A model generated the notes under the pieces. It was not told the DNA's origin and did no database searches. It worked only from the letters and a program-made list of their open reading frames with translations. A stretch of 64,000 nucleotides of DNA from Methylobacterium sp. NEAU K (GTDB taxonomy: Bacteria; Pseudomonadota; Alphaproteobacteria; Rhizobiales; Beijerinckiaceae): contig NZ_JAUYZJ010000016.1 of NCBI RefSeq assembly GCF_030700285.1, forward strand, positions 1-64,000, in the 5' to 3' direction. The first letter of the stretch is position 1. Every line of letters begins with the position of its first letter. Made by a program: the position numbers and the translations under genes. This document shows, one piece after another, positions 10,184 to 19,295 of this stretch.

Positions 10184-11158
10184 ATGACCCGCCGATTCGA
10201 TGCCCCGGGGCCCGCGATTTCGACCAGAGCCCCATCCCACAAGCCCGGCGCGGACCGCCCGCGGAGCACAACCTTCACGGCCTTCGGGCTGGCCAGCGAG
10301 ACGGAGCCCCTATCGCCGGGGCTGCACATCGTGGCCACGCCGATCGGCAACCTGCGGGACATAACCATCCGCGCGCTTGCAACCCTCGCGGCGGCCGACG
10401 CTGTACTGGCCGAGGATACCCGCGTCACCCGGACGCTGCTGGCGCATTACGGCATCACGACGCCGCTGTTGGCCTATCACGAGCACTCGAATGACGCCGT
10501 CCGCGAGCGGATGGTGGCACGTCTGCGGGCCGGCGAGGCACTGGCCCTGGTCTCGGATGCCGGCACGCCGCTGGTCTCGGACCCCGGCTACAAGCTTGTG
10601 CAGGCCGCCATCGAGGCCGGCATCGCGATCACCCCGGTGCCGGGTCCGTCGGCGGTGATGACCGCCCTTGTGGCGGCCGGCCTCCCGACCGACCGGTTCT
10701 TCTTCGAGGGCTTCCTGCCCCAGAAGGCCGGGGCCCGGCGCAACCGCCTCGAGGCTCTCATCCAGGTGCCGGGCACGCTGGTCGTATTCGAGTCTCCCCA
10801 CCGTCTGCCAGAGATGCTGGCTGATGCCGCTGCGGTGCTCGGGCCGGACCGGCCAGCCGCTGTGACCCGCGAGCTCACGAAGCTCTACGAGACGATCCGC
10901 CGCGACACGCTCGGCGCGCTGAGCGAGCGCTTTGCCCAGGAAGGAGCGCCGAAGGGCGAGATCGTCGTCATCATCGGCGCAGCGACGGCGGCGGAGCGTC
11001 CGGTCGAAGGCGATGCCGCCCTGGACGCGTTGATACGGGCGGCGCTGGGACGGCACTCGATCAAGGACGCGGCGAGCTTGGTGGCGGACGAGACGGGGCA
11101 GCCGCGCCGTGCGATCTACGCCCGGGCGCTCGTGCTGGCCCGGGAAGGCGAGGCGTGA
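10184..11158 (+). CDS. rsmI: 16S rRNA (cytidine-2'-O)-methyltransferase RsmI
   Basis: The 324-aa SAM-dependent enzyme methylates C1402 of 16S rRNA. Conserved blocks are L-H-I-V-A-T-P-I-G-N-L-R-D-I-T, A-E-D-T-R-V-T, S-D-A-G-T-P-L-V-S-D-P-G, V-P-G-P-S-A-V and F-F-F-E-G-F-L-P. The N-terminus has about 45 residues before the first block, longer than usual; the ATG at 10184 and a GTG at 10166 are both possible. It lies 9 nt before yraN. Confidence 0.93.
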   Translation: MTRRFDAPGPAISTRAPSHKPGADRPRSTTFTAFGLASETEPLSPGLHIVATPIGNLRDITIRALATLAAADAVLAEDTRVTRTLLAHYGITTPLLAYHEHSNDAVRERMVARLRAGEALALVSDAGTPLVSDPGYKLVQAAIEAGIAITPVPGPSAVMTALVAAGLPTDRFFFEGFLPQKAGARRNRLEALIQVPGTLVVFESPHRLPEMLADAAAVLGPDRPAAVTRELTKLYETIRRDTLGALSERFAQEGAPKGEIVVIIGAATAAERPVEGDAALDALIRAALGRHSIKDAASLVADETGQPRRAIYARALVLAREGEA

Positions 11159-11167
11159 GCGGGGACC

Positions 11168-11545
11168 ATGCCGGATCAAACGCTGCAGCGCCGCGCCGCC
11201 TATCTGCGCGGCCATAAGGCCGAATGGCTGGCGATGGCGGCGCTCCTGCTGGAGGGCTACTGGCCGATCGGGCGCCGCGTGAGCTTCGCGGGCGGGGAGA
11301 TCGACCTGATCGTCCGACGCCCGCGCACCATCGTGTTCGTCGAGGTAAAGGCCCGGTCCAGGCTGGAGGATGCCCGGGAGGCGATCGATGCAGCCAAGCG
11401 ACGGCGCTTTTCGCGCGCCGTTCGGGCGTGGGTGGGCCGGAATCCCTGGTGCGCGGGGATGACCCTGCGCGCAGACGCGGTGTTCATCGGCGACCGCGCA
11501 TGGCCGGCGCACCTGCCGGATGCGTTCACGATCGAAGGGCTGTGA
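11168..11545 (+). CDS. yraN: YraN/UPF0102 nuclease-like protein
   Basis: The 125-aa protein belongs to UPF0102, small PD-(D/E)XK-fold proteins of uncertain function. The G-G-E-I-D-L-I-V and V-F-V-E-V-K-A-R segments hold the candidate active-site Glu, Asp, Glu and Lys. It follows rsmI by 9 nt, the standard arrangement, and converges on the response-regulator gene. Confidence 0.9.
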   Translation: MPDQTLQRRAAYLRGHKAEWLAMAALLLEGYWPIGRRVSFAGGEIDLIVRRPRTIVFVEVKARSRLEDAREAIDAAKRRRFSRAVRAWVGRNPWCAGMTLRADAVFIGDRAWPAHLPDAFTIEGL

Positions 11546-11554
11546 CGGCGCCGC

Positions 11555-11944
11555 TCAGGCCCGGGCCGCGCGGATCGCTCCGATCAGTGTCCGCTTGAGA
11601 TCGGCTTGGCTGAAGGGCTTCTGGACCACCGGCCTGTCGCGGAACGGCTCGCGGATGCCGGCGCCGCCGTAGCCGGTGGAGAACACCAGCGGCAGGTCGC
11701 GCGCGACGATCGCCTCGGCCACCGGGTAGATCGGTTCACCCGCCACGTTCACGTCGAGGATGGCGACCTCGAAGGTCTCGTGCGACGCCATTTCGAGGGC
11801 GGTCGCCAAACGTGCGGCCGGACCAACCACGGCACAGCCGAAGTCGAGCAGCATGTCCTCGAGGAGCATCGAGATCGCGGCCTCATCCTCGACGACGAGT
11901 ACACGGACGCCGTTGAGAACGTCATCGTTGGGGTCAGCAATCAC
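11555..11944 (-). CDS. Single-domain response regulator (receiver only)
   Basis: The 129-aa protein is a receiver domain with no output domain. V-L-V-V-E-D-E supplies the acidic pair, V-A-I-L-D-V-N-V carries the phosphoacceptor Asp, V-F-S-T-G-Y has the switch Thr, and V-V-Q-K-P-F has the conserved Lys. The GTG at 11944 has a GAAGGGAAG stretch about 11 nt upstream; the frame stays open to 12133 without similarity, so the start is moderately sure. Similar receivers in this order often serve PhyR/HWE-kinase or chemotaxis-like phosphorelays. No kinase gene is adjacent. Confidence 0.82.
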   Translation of the reverse strand: MIADPNDDVLNGVRVLVVEDEAAISMLLEDMLLDFGCAVVGPAARLATALEMASHETFEVAILDVNVAGEPIYPVAEAIVARDLPLVFSTGYGGAGIREPFRDRPVVQKPFSQADLKRTLIGAIRAARA

Positions 11945-12215
11945 GCCGGGCCGTCTTCCCTTCGATCGCCCCGTCGCCGGGGATCTTGCCGTACGGTTGG
12001 TGGCGCCTCGCGAGCCGCGGTAGCAGTACTTGGAAGCGCCAACGCGACGTCGCCGGGCGGTCCGCGAGACCACCCGAGGGGTCGCCCGTAATGCCGAACG
12101 TGTCAAGCGTTCCCTTGGCGTTCCGGGCCCCATGCTGTCCGGGATGTTAAGGGGCGATACATTTTTCGAGGGCAGTGAGGCGTTGCGGTACCAGGACGCA
12201 GGCCGGCGCCTGGGT

Positions 12216-13307
12216 TCAGTTATCCTGGAAGGAGACCTTGGCGCCCCGCGCCACGTGCGCCGCCAAGTCGCGCACGTTCCAGTTCGTCAGCCGGATGCAG
12301 CCGTGTGACTCGGTCTTGCCGACTTTTTCCGGCTCGGGCGTACCGTGGATGCCGTAGCTCGGGATCGCGAGATCAATCCAGACCAGGCCGACCGGGTTGT
12401 TGGGTCCGGGCTTGATCGAGAATTTACGCTGGGCCTTCACGCCCTTGAACGCGTATTTCGGGTTGTAGGTGTAGTCCGGGTCGAACGCGACACCCTTGAC
12501 CTTCGTTTCGCCGCTCGGCGCCGGCTTCTCGGTGCTGCCGATCGAGGCCGGGTAATAGGCCAGGAGCTTCCCGTCGGCTCCGAAGGCGCGCACGTCGCGA
12601 CTCGCCTTGTCGACCTCGATGCGCTCGACCCTGGGTTCCTGCTGCAGGTCCTTGGCCTTCGGCTTGTCGGTGCCCATCGGATCCACGGCGGCCACCGTGA
12701 TGGACGTGCCGGCCTTGTCGAGGGGCTTATCGGGATTGAGCGCGCTGACGAGGTCCCGGCTCATGTGGAACCGCTCTGCCAGCATCTCCCGCGGATTGGT
12801 GTAGCCCAGCTCCTTCAGGTCGGCCTGCTCTTCCATCTTGGGCGGGATCTTCTCGACGTAGGGACCGGACGCGTCCGCCTCCGTGATGGCGTAATCGGTC
12901 ACTGCCGGCTTGTCGCTCGTGGCCTGGAGCTTGTCCCAGAGTTCAGGCGTCAGATCCTGCGAGGCGGCCAGGCCCTGCGCCACCGCGAAGGCCGAGAGCG
13001 CACGCTGGTAGTTCTCGCCCTTTCGGCCGTCGATCGCGCCCGGATAGAAATGCGCGCGATCCAGCAGGACCTGCGCCTTCACGATGAGCGGATCCGGCTT
13101 CCCGTCCGCCCCCTTCGCGGCATGCGTCTTATGGTCGGACTTTTTCTTCCGATCGGACTTGCCGGCCTGCGGCGCAGTGAAGGTCGCGGCGTTGATGGCG
13201 TCCGCGTTCAAGGTCGGCGCCTCGTTCGGCTTCGCCGTGGCACCCGGTGCAGCGAGGCATGTCACCAGGAGAGCCGCGCAAGCCGGCAGCGAGGGTCTCC
13301 GCATCAT
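12216..13307 (-). CDS. L,D-transpeptidase with peptidoglycan-binding region
   Basis: The 363-aa secreted protein has a signal peptide cut near A-T-A-K. A Lys-rich linker and a peptidoglycan-binding-like segment follow (residues about 75-125, V-K-A-Q-V-L-L-D-R-A-H-F-Y-P-G-A-I-D-G). The C-terminal YkuD domain has Y-G-I-H-G-T and the catalytic S-H-G-C-I-R. It forms 3-3 crosslinks or anchors proteins to the wall. The ATG at 13307 is used; an in-frame TTG at 13316 precedes it. The next gene upstream on the same strand is the extensin-like gene. Confidence 0.9.
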   Translation of the reverse strand: MMRRPSLPACAALLVTCLAAPGATAKPNEAPTLNADAINAATFTAPQAGKSDRKKKSDHKTHAAKGADGKPDPLIVKAQVLLDRAHFYPGAIDGRKGENYQRALSAFAVAQGLAASQDLTPELWDKLQATSDKPAVTDYAITEADASGPYVEKIPPKMEEQADLKELGYTNPREMLAERFHMSRDLVSALNPDKPLDKAGTSITVAAVDPMGTDKPKAKDLQQEPRVERIEVDKASRDVRAFGADGKLLAYYPASIGSTEKPAPSGETKVKGVAFDPDYTYNPKYAFKGVKAQRKFSIKPGPNNPVGLVWIDLAIPSYGIHGTPEPEKVGKTESHGCIRLTNWNVRDLAAHVARGAKVSFQDN

Positions 13308-13383
13308 TGACGTCAAGCTCTCCGGGAGCAGACGCGCTCCGGTCGCTCAAGCATCGAGCCGGCTTGAACGTTCCACGCTCACG

Positions 13384-14289
13384 CTACTCGCAGAGGCGAT
13401 GCCCTGCGTTGCGTTCGCGCTGGTCGAGATGGAAGTGGTTGGCATGGGCCGCGTTGGTGCCGGGCCCCAGGACCGTGCGGAAGAACCCGCAGGCCTTGGT
13501 CCGGACCGCGCTGAGGAAATCGGCCTCCTCGGATCCCGGAGGCATCGCCTTGACCGCGATGGCCGCGCGTCCGCCGAAGCTGAAGCCCATCACGTCGATG
13601 GCGCCCGCGAAGGCATGCTCGCTCAGCTTGGCATCGATGTCGTGGTTCTGGCCACGGCAGACATAGGTGCCCCCGAGTTCGAATCCGGTGAGGGGGTGCT
13701 TGAGCGTGCGGTCCGCCTCGACCTGGACCTCGGTCGCCCAGCGCGCGAAAGCCTCGGCCGCGCGGCAGGTGAGGGTCGCTCCCTGCGGCAGCGCGACACC
13801 GTCGGCGAGCCGGGTCACCTTCAAGGGCAGCGGCGCGGTGCACTGGCCCTCGACGATGGGCGGTAGTGGCTCGAACTCGACGCCGAGGCGCTTGAGGCGC
13901 GTCCGGCAGGCGGAATCATCCGGTGGCGCGACCTTGAGGGCCAGGGCCGCCTCGCCGGAGAGTTCCGGCGGCCGCTCCGGCGGAATTGGCGGCGGAGTCG
14001 GTATCTCGGGTTTCGGCGGTTCGCCGCCGCCCTTGGCCGGTGGCGGCTCGGCCGGCCGGGTGGGAAGCGTGGGGGTCGCGGGCTCGGCGGTCGGCTGTTT
14101 CGGCGCCCCCGCTTGCGCCGGCTTCAACTCGCCCGGCCGTTCAGGGGGCAGGGGGGGCGGCACCGGGACGCTGGCGGCTGGAGCCTCGGCCGCCGAGCCG
14201 GCCGCGGACGCGAGGACGAACAGCCCAAGTGCGAGGGTGCCCAGCGCTGGAAAACGCGCCGGAATGTGGCTGGGTCGGCGGATCGGCAT
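13384..14289 (-). CDS. Extensin-like C-terminal domain protein
   Basis: The 301-aa exported protein has a signal peptide (about residues 1-34), then about 75 residues of Pro-rich low complexity (P-P-P-L-P-P-E-R-P repeats). The C-terminal extensin-like domain includes C-R-T-R-L-K-R-L-G-V-E-F and E-H-A-F-A-G-A-I-D-V-M-G-F, and ends A-H-A-N-H-F-H-L-D. The paired His residues and D resemble metal-dependent peptidases, but the role is unproven; envelope binding is likely. The ATG at 14289 has GAGG 6 nt upstream. Confidence 0.85.
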   Translation of the reverse strand: MPIRRPSHIPARFPALGTLALGLFVLASAAGSAAEAPAASVPVPPPLPPERPGELKPAQAGAPKQPTAEPATPTLPTRPAEPPPAKGGGEPPKPEIPTPPPIPPERPPELSGEAALALKVAPPDDSACRTRLKRLGVEFEPLPPIVEGQCTAPLPLKVTRLADGVALPQGATLTCRAAEAFARWATEVQVEADRTLKHPLTGFELGGTYVCRGQNHDIDAKLSEHAFAGAIDVMGFSFGGRAAIAVKAMPPGSEEADFLSAVRTKACGFFRTVLGPGTNAAHANHFHLDQRERNAGHRLCE

Positions 14290-14471
14290 GAGACCTCGAA
14301 GCGTGGGCGTCGGCCGGAAGAAACGAACGGAACGCCGTTCGGATCGCACGCCCCGGTTGACGGAAGCGCCTATCGGGCTTCTGTCTTCCTTGAAGCGGTC
14401 GCAGACCCCATGTCGTGGACCGAATTCGCCGTTCCGATCCACCGTCGGACCGACGCCGCATCGAGGACCCA

Positions 14472-16547
14472 ATGCCGGATGTAGCCGATGCCGGGCTTCC
14501 GAGCCTGCCGCAGGACAACCCCTTTCACGAGGCGCAGTGGAGCACACCGTACGGGCTTCCGCCCTTCGAGCGTATCCGGCCGGAGCATTACATGCCGGCC
14601 TTCGAGGCGGCGCTCGCGGCCCACGATGCCGAGATCCGGGCCATCGCGGCGGACATGGCGCCCGCGACCTTTGCCAACACCGTCGCCGCCATGGAGCGGG
14701 CCGGCCAGCCCCTCGAGCGGGTCGCCGGCGTCTTCTACAACCTGACCGGCAGCCACACGAATCCGGACCTCCAGGCGATCGAGCGGGCGATCGGCCCGAA
14801 GCTCGCCCGCCACGGCAGCGCGATCTACCTGAACCCGCAGCTCTGGGCACGCATCTCGGCGGTCGATTCCGAGGCGGAAGGGCTGGGCCCGGAAGAGCGC
14901 CGCGTGCTCGATCGCTACCGTATCCGCTTCCGCCGGTCCGGCGCCGACCTCGCCGCCGAGGACAAGGCGCGCATCGCCGAGATCGCCGCCCGCATGTCGG
15001 AACTCGGCACCCAGTTCAGCCAGAACCTGCTGGCCGACGAGAGCAGCTTCATCCTGCCGCTGGCCGGCGAGGACGATCTCGCCGGCCTGCCGCCGTTCCT
15101 GCGCGCCGCTTCCGAGAGCGCGGCCCGGGAGCGCGGGCTGGAGGGGCACGTCATCACCCTGTCGCGCTCGCTGATCGAGCCGTTCCTGGTGTTCTCGACC
15201 CGGCGCGATCTGCGCGAGCGGGCCTACGCGGCCTGGACCCGGCGTGGCGAGAACGGGGGTGAGACCGACAATCGGGCCATCATCGCCGAGATGGTCCGGC
15301 TGCGCGCAGAGCATGCCCGGCTCCTGGGCTTCGACAGCTTCGCGCATTTCAAGCTCGACGACACGATGGCGGCCAGCCCCGAGGCTGCCATGGATCTGCT
15401 GCGCGACGTCTGGACGCCGGCCCGGGCGCGGGCAGGCGACGAGCGCGAACGCCTCCAGGCCATCGTCCAGGCGGAGGGCCACAACTTCGCGGTCCAGGCC
15501 CATGATTGGCGCCACTATGCCGAGAAGTTGCGGCGGTCCGAGCACGACCTCGATGAGAGCGAGGTGAAGGCGTACCTGCCTCTCGACCGGATGATCCAGG
15601 CCGCCTTCGACACGGCCTCCCGCCTGTTCGGCCTGACCTTCGAGGAACTGTCCGACGTCCCGCGCTACCATCCTGACGTGCGGGTCTGGCGTGTCGGCAA
15701 CCCGGATGGGTCCGAGGTCGGCCTGTTCCTGGGCGACTACTTCGCACGCGCGTCGAAGCGCTCCGGCGCCTGGATGAGCGCGTTCCGCTCGCAGGAACGC
15801 TTGAACGGCACCGTGACGCCGGTCATCGTCAACGTGATGAACTTCGCCAAGGCGCCCGCCGGTGAGAGCGCGCTTCTGTCCTTCGACGATGCGCGCACGC
15901 TGTTTCACGAGTTCGGCCACGCCTTGCACGGGCTTTTGTCGGACGTGACCTATCCGTTGCTCTCCGGCACCTCCGTGTCGCGCGATTTCGTTGAGTTGCC
16001 GTCCCAGCTTTACGAGCACTGGCTCGAGCAGCCGGAGGTACTGCGCGCCCATGCCCGGCATCACCGGACCGGCGAGCCGATACCGGACGCGCTGCTGCGC
16101 AAGCTGCTCGCGGCCCGCACCTTCAACCAGGGCTTCGCCACCGTGGAATACACCGCGTCGGCGATCGTCGACATGACGCTGCACCTCTCGGCGGGCGGCG
16201 AATTCGGCCTCGACGTGCCGGTCTTCGAGGCTGACGCCCTGCAGCGGATCGGCATGCCGGCCGAGATCAGCATGCGGCACCGCACGCCGCATTTCGCCCA
16301 CATCTTCTCGGGCGACGGCTACGCGGCCGGTTATTACAGCTATCTCTGGTCCGAGGTTCTGGACGCCGACGCGTTCGATGCGTTCCGGGAGGCCGGCGAC
16401 ATCTTCGATCCGGAGACGGCCAAGCGGTTGCGTACGTTCGTGTACGGTGCCGGAAACCTGCGCGACCCGCGGGAGGCCTACACGGCTTTCCGGGGACGCA
16501 TGCCGAGCATCGCGCCGTTGTTGAAGAAGCGCGGGCTCGCCGCCTGA
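14472..16547 (+). CDS. M3-family oligopeptidase / peptidyl-dipeptidase
   Basis: The 691-aa zinc metallopeptidase has H-E-F-G-H (His 479, His 483) and the downstream R-D-F-V-E-L-P-S-Q-L that supplies the third ligand. The length matches Dcp and oligopeptidase A (about 680 aa). It would degrade short peptides in the cytoplasm; there is no signal peptide. The ATG at 14472 gives the normal N-terminus (N-P-F); the frame opens earlier at 14415 in the divergent promoter region. Confidence 0.92.
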   Translation: MPDVADAGLPSLPQDNPFHEAQWSTPYGLPPFERIRPEHYMPAFEAALAAHDAEIRAIAADMAPATFANTVAAMERAGQPLERVAGVFYNLTGSHTNPDLQAIERAIGPKLARHGSAIYLNPQLWARISAVDSEAEGLGPEERRVLDRYRIRFRRSGADLAAEDKARIAEIAARMSELGTQFSQNLLADESSFILPLAGEDDLAGLPPFLRAASESAARERGLEGHVITLSRSLIEPFLVFSTRRDLRERAYAAWTRRGENGGETDNRAIIAEMVRLRAEHARLLGFDSFAHFKLDDTMAASPEAAMDLLRDVWTPARARAGDERERLQAIVQAEGHNFAVQAHDWRHYAEKLRRSEHDLDESEVKAYLPLDRMIQAAFDTASRLFGLTFEELSDVPRYHPDVRVWRVGNPDGSEVGLFLGDYFARASKRSGAWMSAFRSQERLNGTVTPVIVNVMNFAKAPAGESALLSFDDARTLFHEFGHALHGLLSDVTYPLLSGTSVSRDFVELPSQLYEHWLEQPEVLRAHARHHRTGEPIPDALLRKLLAARTFNQGFATVEYTASAIVDMTLHLSAGGEFGLDVPVFEADALQRIGMPAEISMRHRTPHFAHIFSGDGYAAGYYSYLWSEVLDADAFDAFREAGDIFDPETAKRLRTFVYGAGNLRDPREAYTAFRGRMPSIAPLLKKRGLAA

Positions 16548-16630
16548 GGGCCGGCGTGCGGTAAGGGTTTCGTAAACAAACGTCCTTAACGAACGCTTGC
16601 AGAGTTACCCTGCGAGCGGAGTTGGGGGCG

Positions 16631-17515
16631 ATGACGAAGAGTGAAGCCAGGCCGGCCGTCTCTCCCGACGAGCTGCTCAAGGCCGTGGTGGCCGGCAAGG
16701 CGGACCCGCGACCCGCCCCCGCGACTGCTGAGGCGCGTCCCGCGGGGCCGAGCGTGACGATTCCTTCCCTGGCGCGGTTCGAGCTTCGCCGGTTCGCCGT
16801 CCCGGGCGCTGCGCTCGCGGTCGGACTCGCGCTCGGGGCGGGCATCGCCGCCCGGTCCGGCTCCACCGGCGCGCCGAGCGACGCCGTCGTCGCGCTGAGC
16901 GCCACCGTTGATGCCGGCCGAACGGAGACCGCGCGCCTCGGGGCCGATATCACGCAGCTCCACCAGGTTCTGGCCGACCTGCGGGCCGCCACCGACACGG
17001 CGCGCAAGGATGCCGCCACACGCAGCAGCACCCTGGGCGATCGCCTCGCGCAGCTTGACCGCAACCTGAACGCCAAGACCGCCGCCCTTGGCGAGCGCCT
17101 CGACCAGATCGAGCGCGAGCAGAGCGGGCGGATCGCCAATCTCGCGGTGCAGCTCGAGCGACGGGCTGCCGTCGGCGCGCCGGCCGCCGCCAAGGCCGAG
17201 CCCACGCAGACCGGAAGCCTTGCCGAGACGCGGACCGTCGACGCGAAGATCGTCGACGCGAAGGCATCGGATGCCAAGGTCGTGGATGCGAAGCCGAAGC
17301 CCGTCGCTTCGGAGAAACCGCCGGTGATCGATGGCTGGGCGGTCCGCGACGTCTACGACGGCGCAGCGATCCTGGAGAATCGCCGCCGTCGCATCGTCGA
17401 GGTCGGTCCCGGCGACATGCTGCCGGGGGTGGGCCGCGTGGAGGGGGTCGAGCGCCACGGGCGCGACTGGGTCGTGGTGACCCGCCAGGGCCTCGTTACG
17501 CCGCAGCCCTGGTAG
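16631..17515 (+). CDS. Single-pass membrane protein with coiled coil, function unknown
   Basis: The 294-aa protein has a short cytoplasmic part and one transmembrane segment at about residues 56-76. A coiled-coil region follows (about 85-180, D-R-L-A-Q-L-D-R-N-L and E-R-L-D-Q-I-E-R-E-Q). Next come D-A-K repeats (17237-17292) and a compact C-terminal domain (G-W-A-V-R-D-V-Y-D-G-A, V-V-V-T-R-Q-G-L-V) that faintly resembles PilP-like beta domains. The ATG at 16631 is preceded by GGAG; an in-frame TTG lies at 16622. An envelope role is likely. Confidence 0.75.
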   Translation: MTKSEARPAVSPDELLKAVVAGKADPRPAPATAEARPAGPSVTIPSLARFELRRFAVPGAALAVGLALGAGIAARSGSTGAPSDAVVALSATVDAGRTETARLGADITQLHQVLADLRAATDTARKDAATRSSTLGDRLAQLDRNLNAKTAALGERLDQIEREQSGRIANLAVQLERRAAVGAPAAAKAEPTQTGSLAETRTVDAKIVDAKASDAKVVDAKPKPVASEKPPVIDGWAVRDVYDGAAILENRRRRIVEVGPGDMLPGVGRVEGVERHGRDWVVVTRQGLVTPQPW

Positions 17516-17923
17516 AGGACCGGCGCGATCAGCGTGCCGGGAGCGAAGCCGGCGCCAGCTCGTCGTGGACGGTCGGGAAGCGCGGCTCGATCGTCATCGG
17601 ATCCGCCAGGGCGGACGCGCGCTCCGCTCTGCGGCGGCCGTGGCGCAAAGCGCGCGTTTGGGCGGCGCGGGTCGGATGCAGGATCGCGGCGAGAAGCGCT
17701 TGCCCCTCGAACGCACTGTCCAGATTCTTGGCTTCGAAGACGGGCATGGCCGGCCTGCTGGTGCGCGATCCTGCCCTTTGCCGAAGGCTCCGAGCGGAAT
17801 CGCATCCCGAATAACGGGGATCGCGTGGACGGGTTCCGCCAAGCTCGCGCCGCGAAACCACATTTTTACGATCGTCCAGGCGCTGCCCGAAAGCGGTGCG
17901 CCCGCGCACACCGGGCCGGAGGG
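17516..17923. other. 408-bp gap between coiled-coil gene and DUF2267-like gene
   Basis: Apart from the doubtful 72-aa frame on the minus strand, nothing recognisable is seen here: no RNA gene, no clear hairpin, no repeat. Confidence 0.5.
17529..17747 (-). CDS. Possible small protein, unknown
   Basis: This 72-aa frame begins M-P-V-F-E-A-K-N-L-D and has a plausible mix of residues, unlike the overlapping Arg/Pro-rich frames. No domain is recognised and the Shine-Dalgarno site is weak. It lies between two convergently arranged genes. It may be non-coding. Confidence 0.35.
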   Translation of the reverse strand: MPVFEAKNLDSAFEGQALLAAILHPTRAAQTRALRHGRRRAERASALADPMTIEPRFPTVHDELAPASLPAR

Positions 17924-18313
17924 TCAGACGAACTGGTTGAGCCCCGGGATCGAACCGATGATCGGACCCATCGCGTCCTCGCCGACCTTCTCGCGACCGA
18001 AGGCGAACAGCTCCTGACCGAGGGGCTGCATCTGGCCCATGGGCACGCCCGCCGCCATCAACTTCTGGCCAAGCGCCATGACGCCGCCGCCCCCGACCAT
18101 GCCGCCGAGCATGCCCAACAGGCCGCCGCCGCTCTCCCCGGCATTCGACTCGGCCACCAGCGACTCCGAACCCGGCAGCGCCGCCATGAGCTGACCGACC
18201 TCGGTCCCCGGCCCCTCCTTCTGCAGGAAGGCCAGGATGTGGCCGATCGCAGTCTGCGCCGTCGCGGCGTCGAGTCCGGTGCGGGCGGTGACGCGGGCGA
18301 GCAACTCTTCCAT
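17924..18313 (-). CDS. DUF2267/DUF2780-like small protein
   Basis: The 129-aa protein has a helical N-terminal half (M-E-E-L-L-A-R-V-T-A-R-T-G-L) and a Gly/Met-rich middle (G-G-G-L-L-G-M-L-G-G-M-V-G). The C-terminus reads F-G-R-E-K-V-G-E-D-A-M-G-P-I-I-G-S-I-P-G-L. This resembles uncharacterised DUF2267/DUF2780 proteins. Function is unknown. It diverges from the isochorismatase-family gene across 320 bp. Confidence 0.7.
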   Translation of the reverse strand: MEELLARVTARTGLDAATAQTAIGHILAFLQKEGPGTEVGQLMAALPGSESLVAESNAGESGGGLLGMLGGMVGGGGVMALGQKLMAAGVPMGQMQPLGQELFAFGREKVGEDAMGPIIGSIPGLNQFV

Positions 18314-18633
18314 GGCGGTGATCTCTTAGGAACGCTTCCAGACGTCCTTCGACTCTGAGGCGTCGGAAATCAAGCGCAGGTCCCGAGTTCGCTGGAAAAG
18401 TCCGGACATGCCGGTCATAACCATGCACGCGGATGCGCATGGGGGACGTTCATGGCGGGCGACCAGGACCATTCGGGCCGGCCAGGCGGGCTCAGACGCC
18501 GCCGCAGTGGGTCGGGCCGGGAGGCGGAGCCGTGCCATCCGCGAGTTTCGGCGGCCGTTCAGGTACCGCGGCCGTCGCCACGTTCCCGGACGATCTCCCT
18601 TCCATCCCGACCGAGCGCTGACAGGAGATTCGG
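18314..18633. other. 320-bp divergent intergenic region
   Basis: This holds the presumed promoters of the DUF2267-like gene (minus) and the isochorismatase-family gene (plus). AGGAG at about 18622 serves the latter's GTG. Short open frames here are Arg/Pro-rich and look non-coding. No RNA or repeat is seen. Confidence 0.5.
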
Positions 18634-19233
18634 GTGAGTGACCTCAAGACCCTTCGCGGCCTTTCCGGCCTCAGTGCCGAGCCGGCGAGCCTGAAAAGCG
18701 CGGCGCTCGTTCTCATCGATCTCCAGAACACCTACCGGGACGGGGTCCTGCGCCTGTCCGGCGTCGAGCCGGCGATCGCTGAGGCGAAGACGTTGCTGGA
18801 ACGGGCGCGCGCGGCTGGCGCACCCGTGTTCCATATCCGGCACAATGCCGGCCCCGGATCGCCCTACGACGTGACGGCCGAGATCGGGCAGATCTCCCCC
18901 GAGGTCGGCCCGCAGGGGGACGAGCCGGTAATCACCAAGGCGTTCCCCAGCGCCTTCGTCAGCACTGACCTCGAGGAGCAGCTCAAGCGTGCGGGCGTGA
19001 CCGACCTGATCCTCGCCGGTTTCATGACGCACATGTGCGTCAACTCGACGGCGCGCTCGGCCTTCAACCTCGGCTTCCAGCCGACCGTGGTCGCTTCCGC
19101 GACCGCCACGCGCGATCTCCCGGCGCCCGACGGCTCCGTCCTCCCCGCAGCCCAGCTCCAGGCAGCCAGCCTCGCGGCTTTGGGCGATCTGTTCGCCGTG
19201 GTGGCGCGCGGTGTCGACGAAATCCGCCACTGA
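18634..19233 (+). CDS. Isochorismatase-family cysteine hydrolase
   Basis: The 199-aa alpha/beta hydrolase has the full triad: Asp in V-L-I-D-L-Q-N, Lys in V-I-T-K-A-F-P-S-A-F, and Cys in F-M-T-H-M-C-V-N-S-T. The family includes isochorismatases, nicotinamidases and N-carbamoylsarcosine amidases, and the substrate is not readable here. The GTG at 18634 has AGGAG upstream. The stop lies 57 nt before the poxB start and is followed by the large hairpin at 19257-19295. Confidence 0.88.
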   Translation: MSDLKTLRGLSGLSAEPASLKSAALVLIDLQNTYRDGVLRLSGVEPAIAEAKTLLERARAAGAPVFHIRHNAGPGSPYDVTAEIGQISPEVGPQGDEPVITKAFPSAFVSTDLEEQLKRAGVTDLILAGFMTHMCVNSTARSAFNLGFQPTVVASATATRDLPAPDGSVLPAAQLQAASLAALGDLFAVVARGVDEIRH

Positions 19234-19256
19234 CGTCGCGGAACATCGCCCCTGGC

Positions 19257-19295
19257 CGCATGGTTCGGCTCCGGAATCGGGAGCCGAACCATGCG
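19257..19295 (+). promoter_or_regulatory. 16-bp perfect hairpin sequestering the poxB ribosome-binding site and start codon
   Basis: Left arm CGCATGGTTCGGCTCC (19257-19272) pairs perfectly with 19280-19295, with a 7-nt loop. The right arm contains GGAG (19280-19283), the only good Shine-Dalgarno site for poxB, and the ATG at 19291. In mRNA this would block initiation unless melted, or unless a ribosome, ligand or small RNA opens it. It could also end the upstream transcript or act as a DNA operator. Confidence 0.75.

Noticed and set aside
14370..16301. 643-aa minus-strand frame
   Set aside because: It is antisense to the M3 peptidase, which has all family motifs; a high-GC shadow frame.
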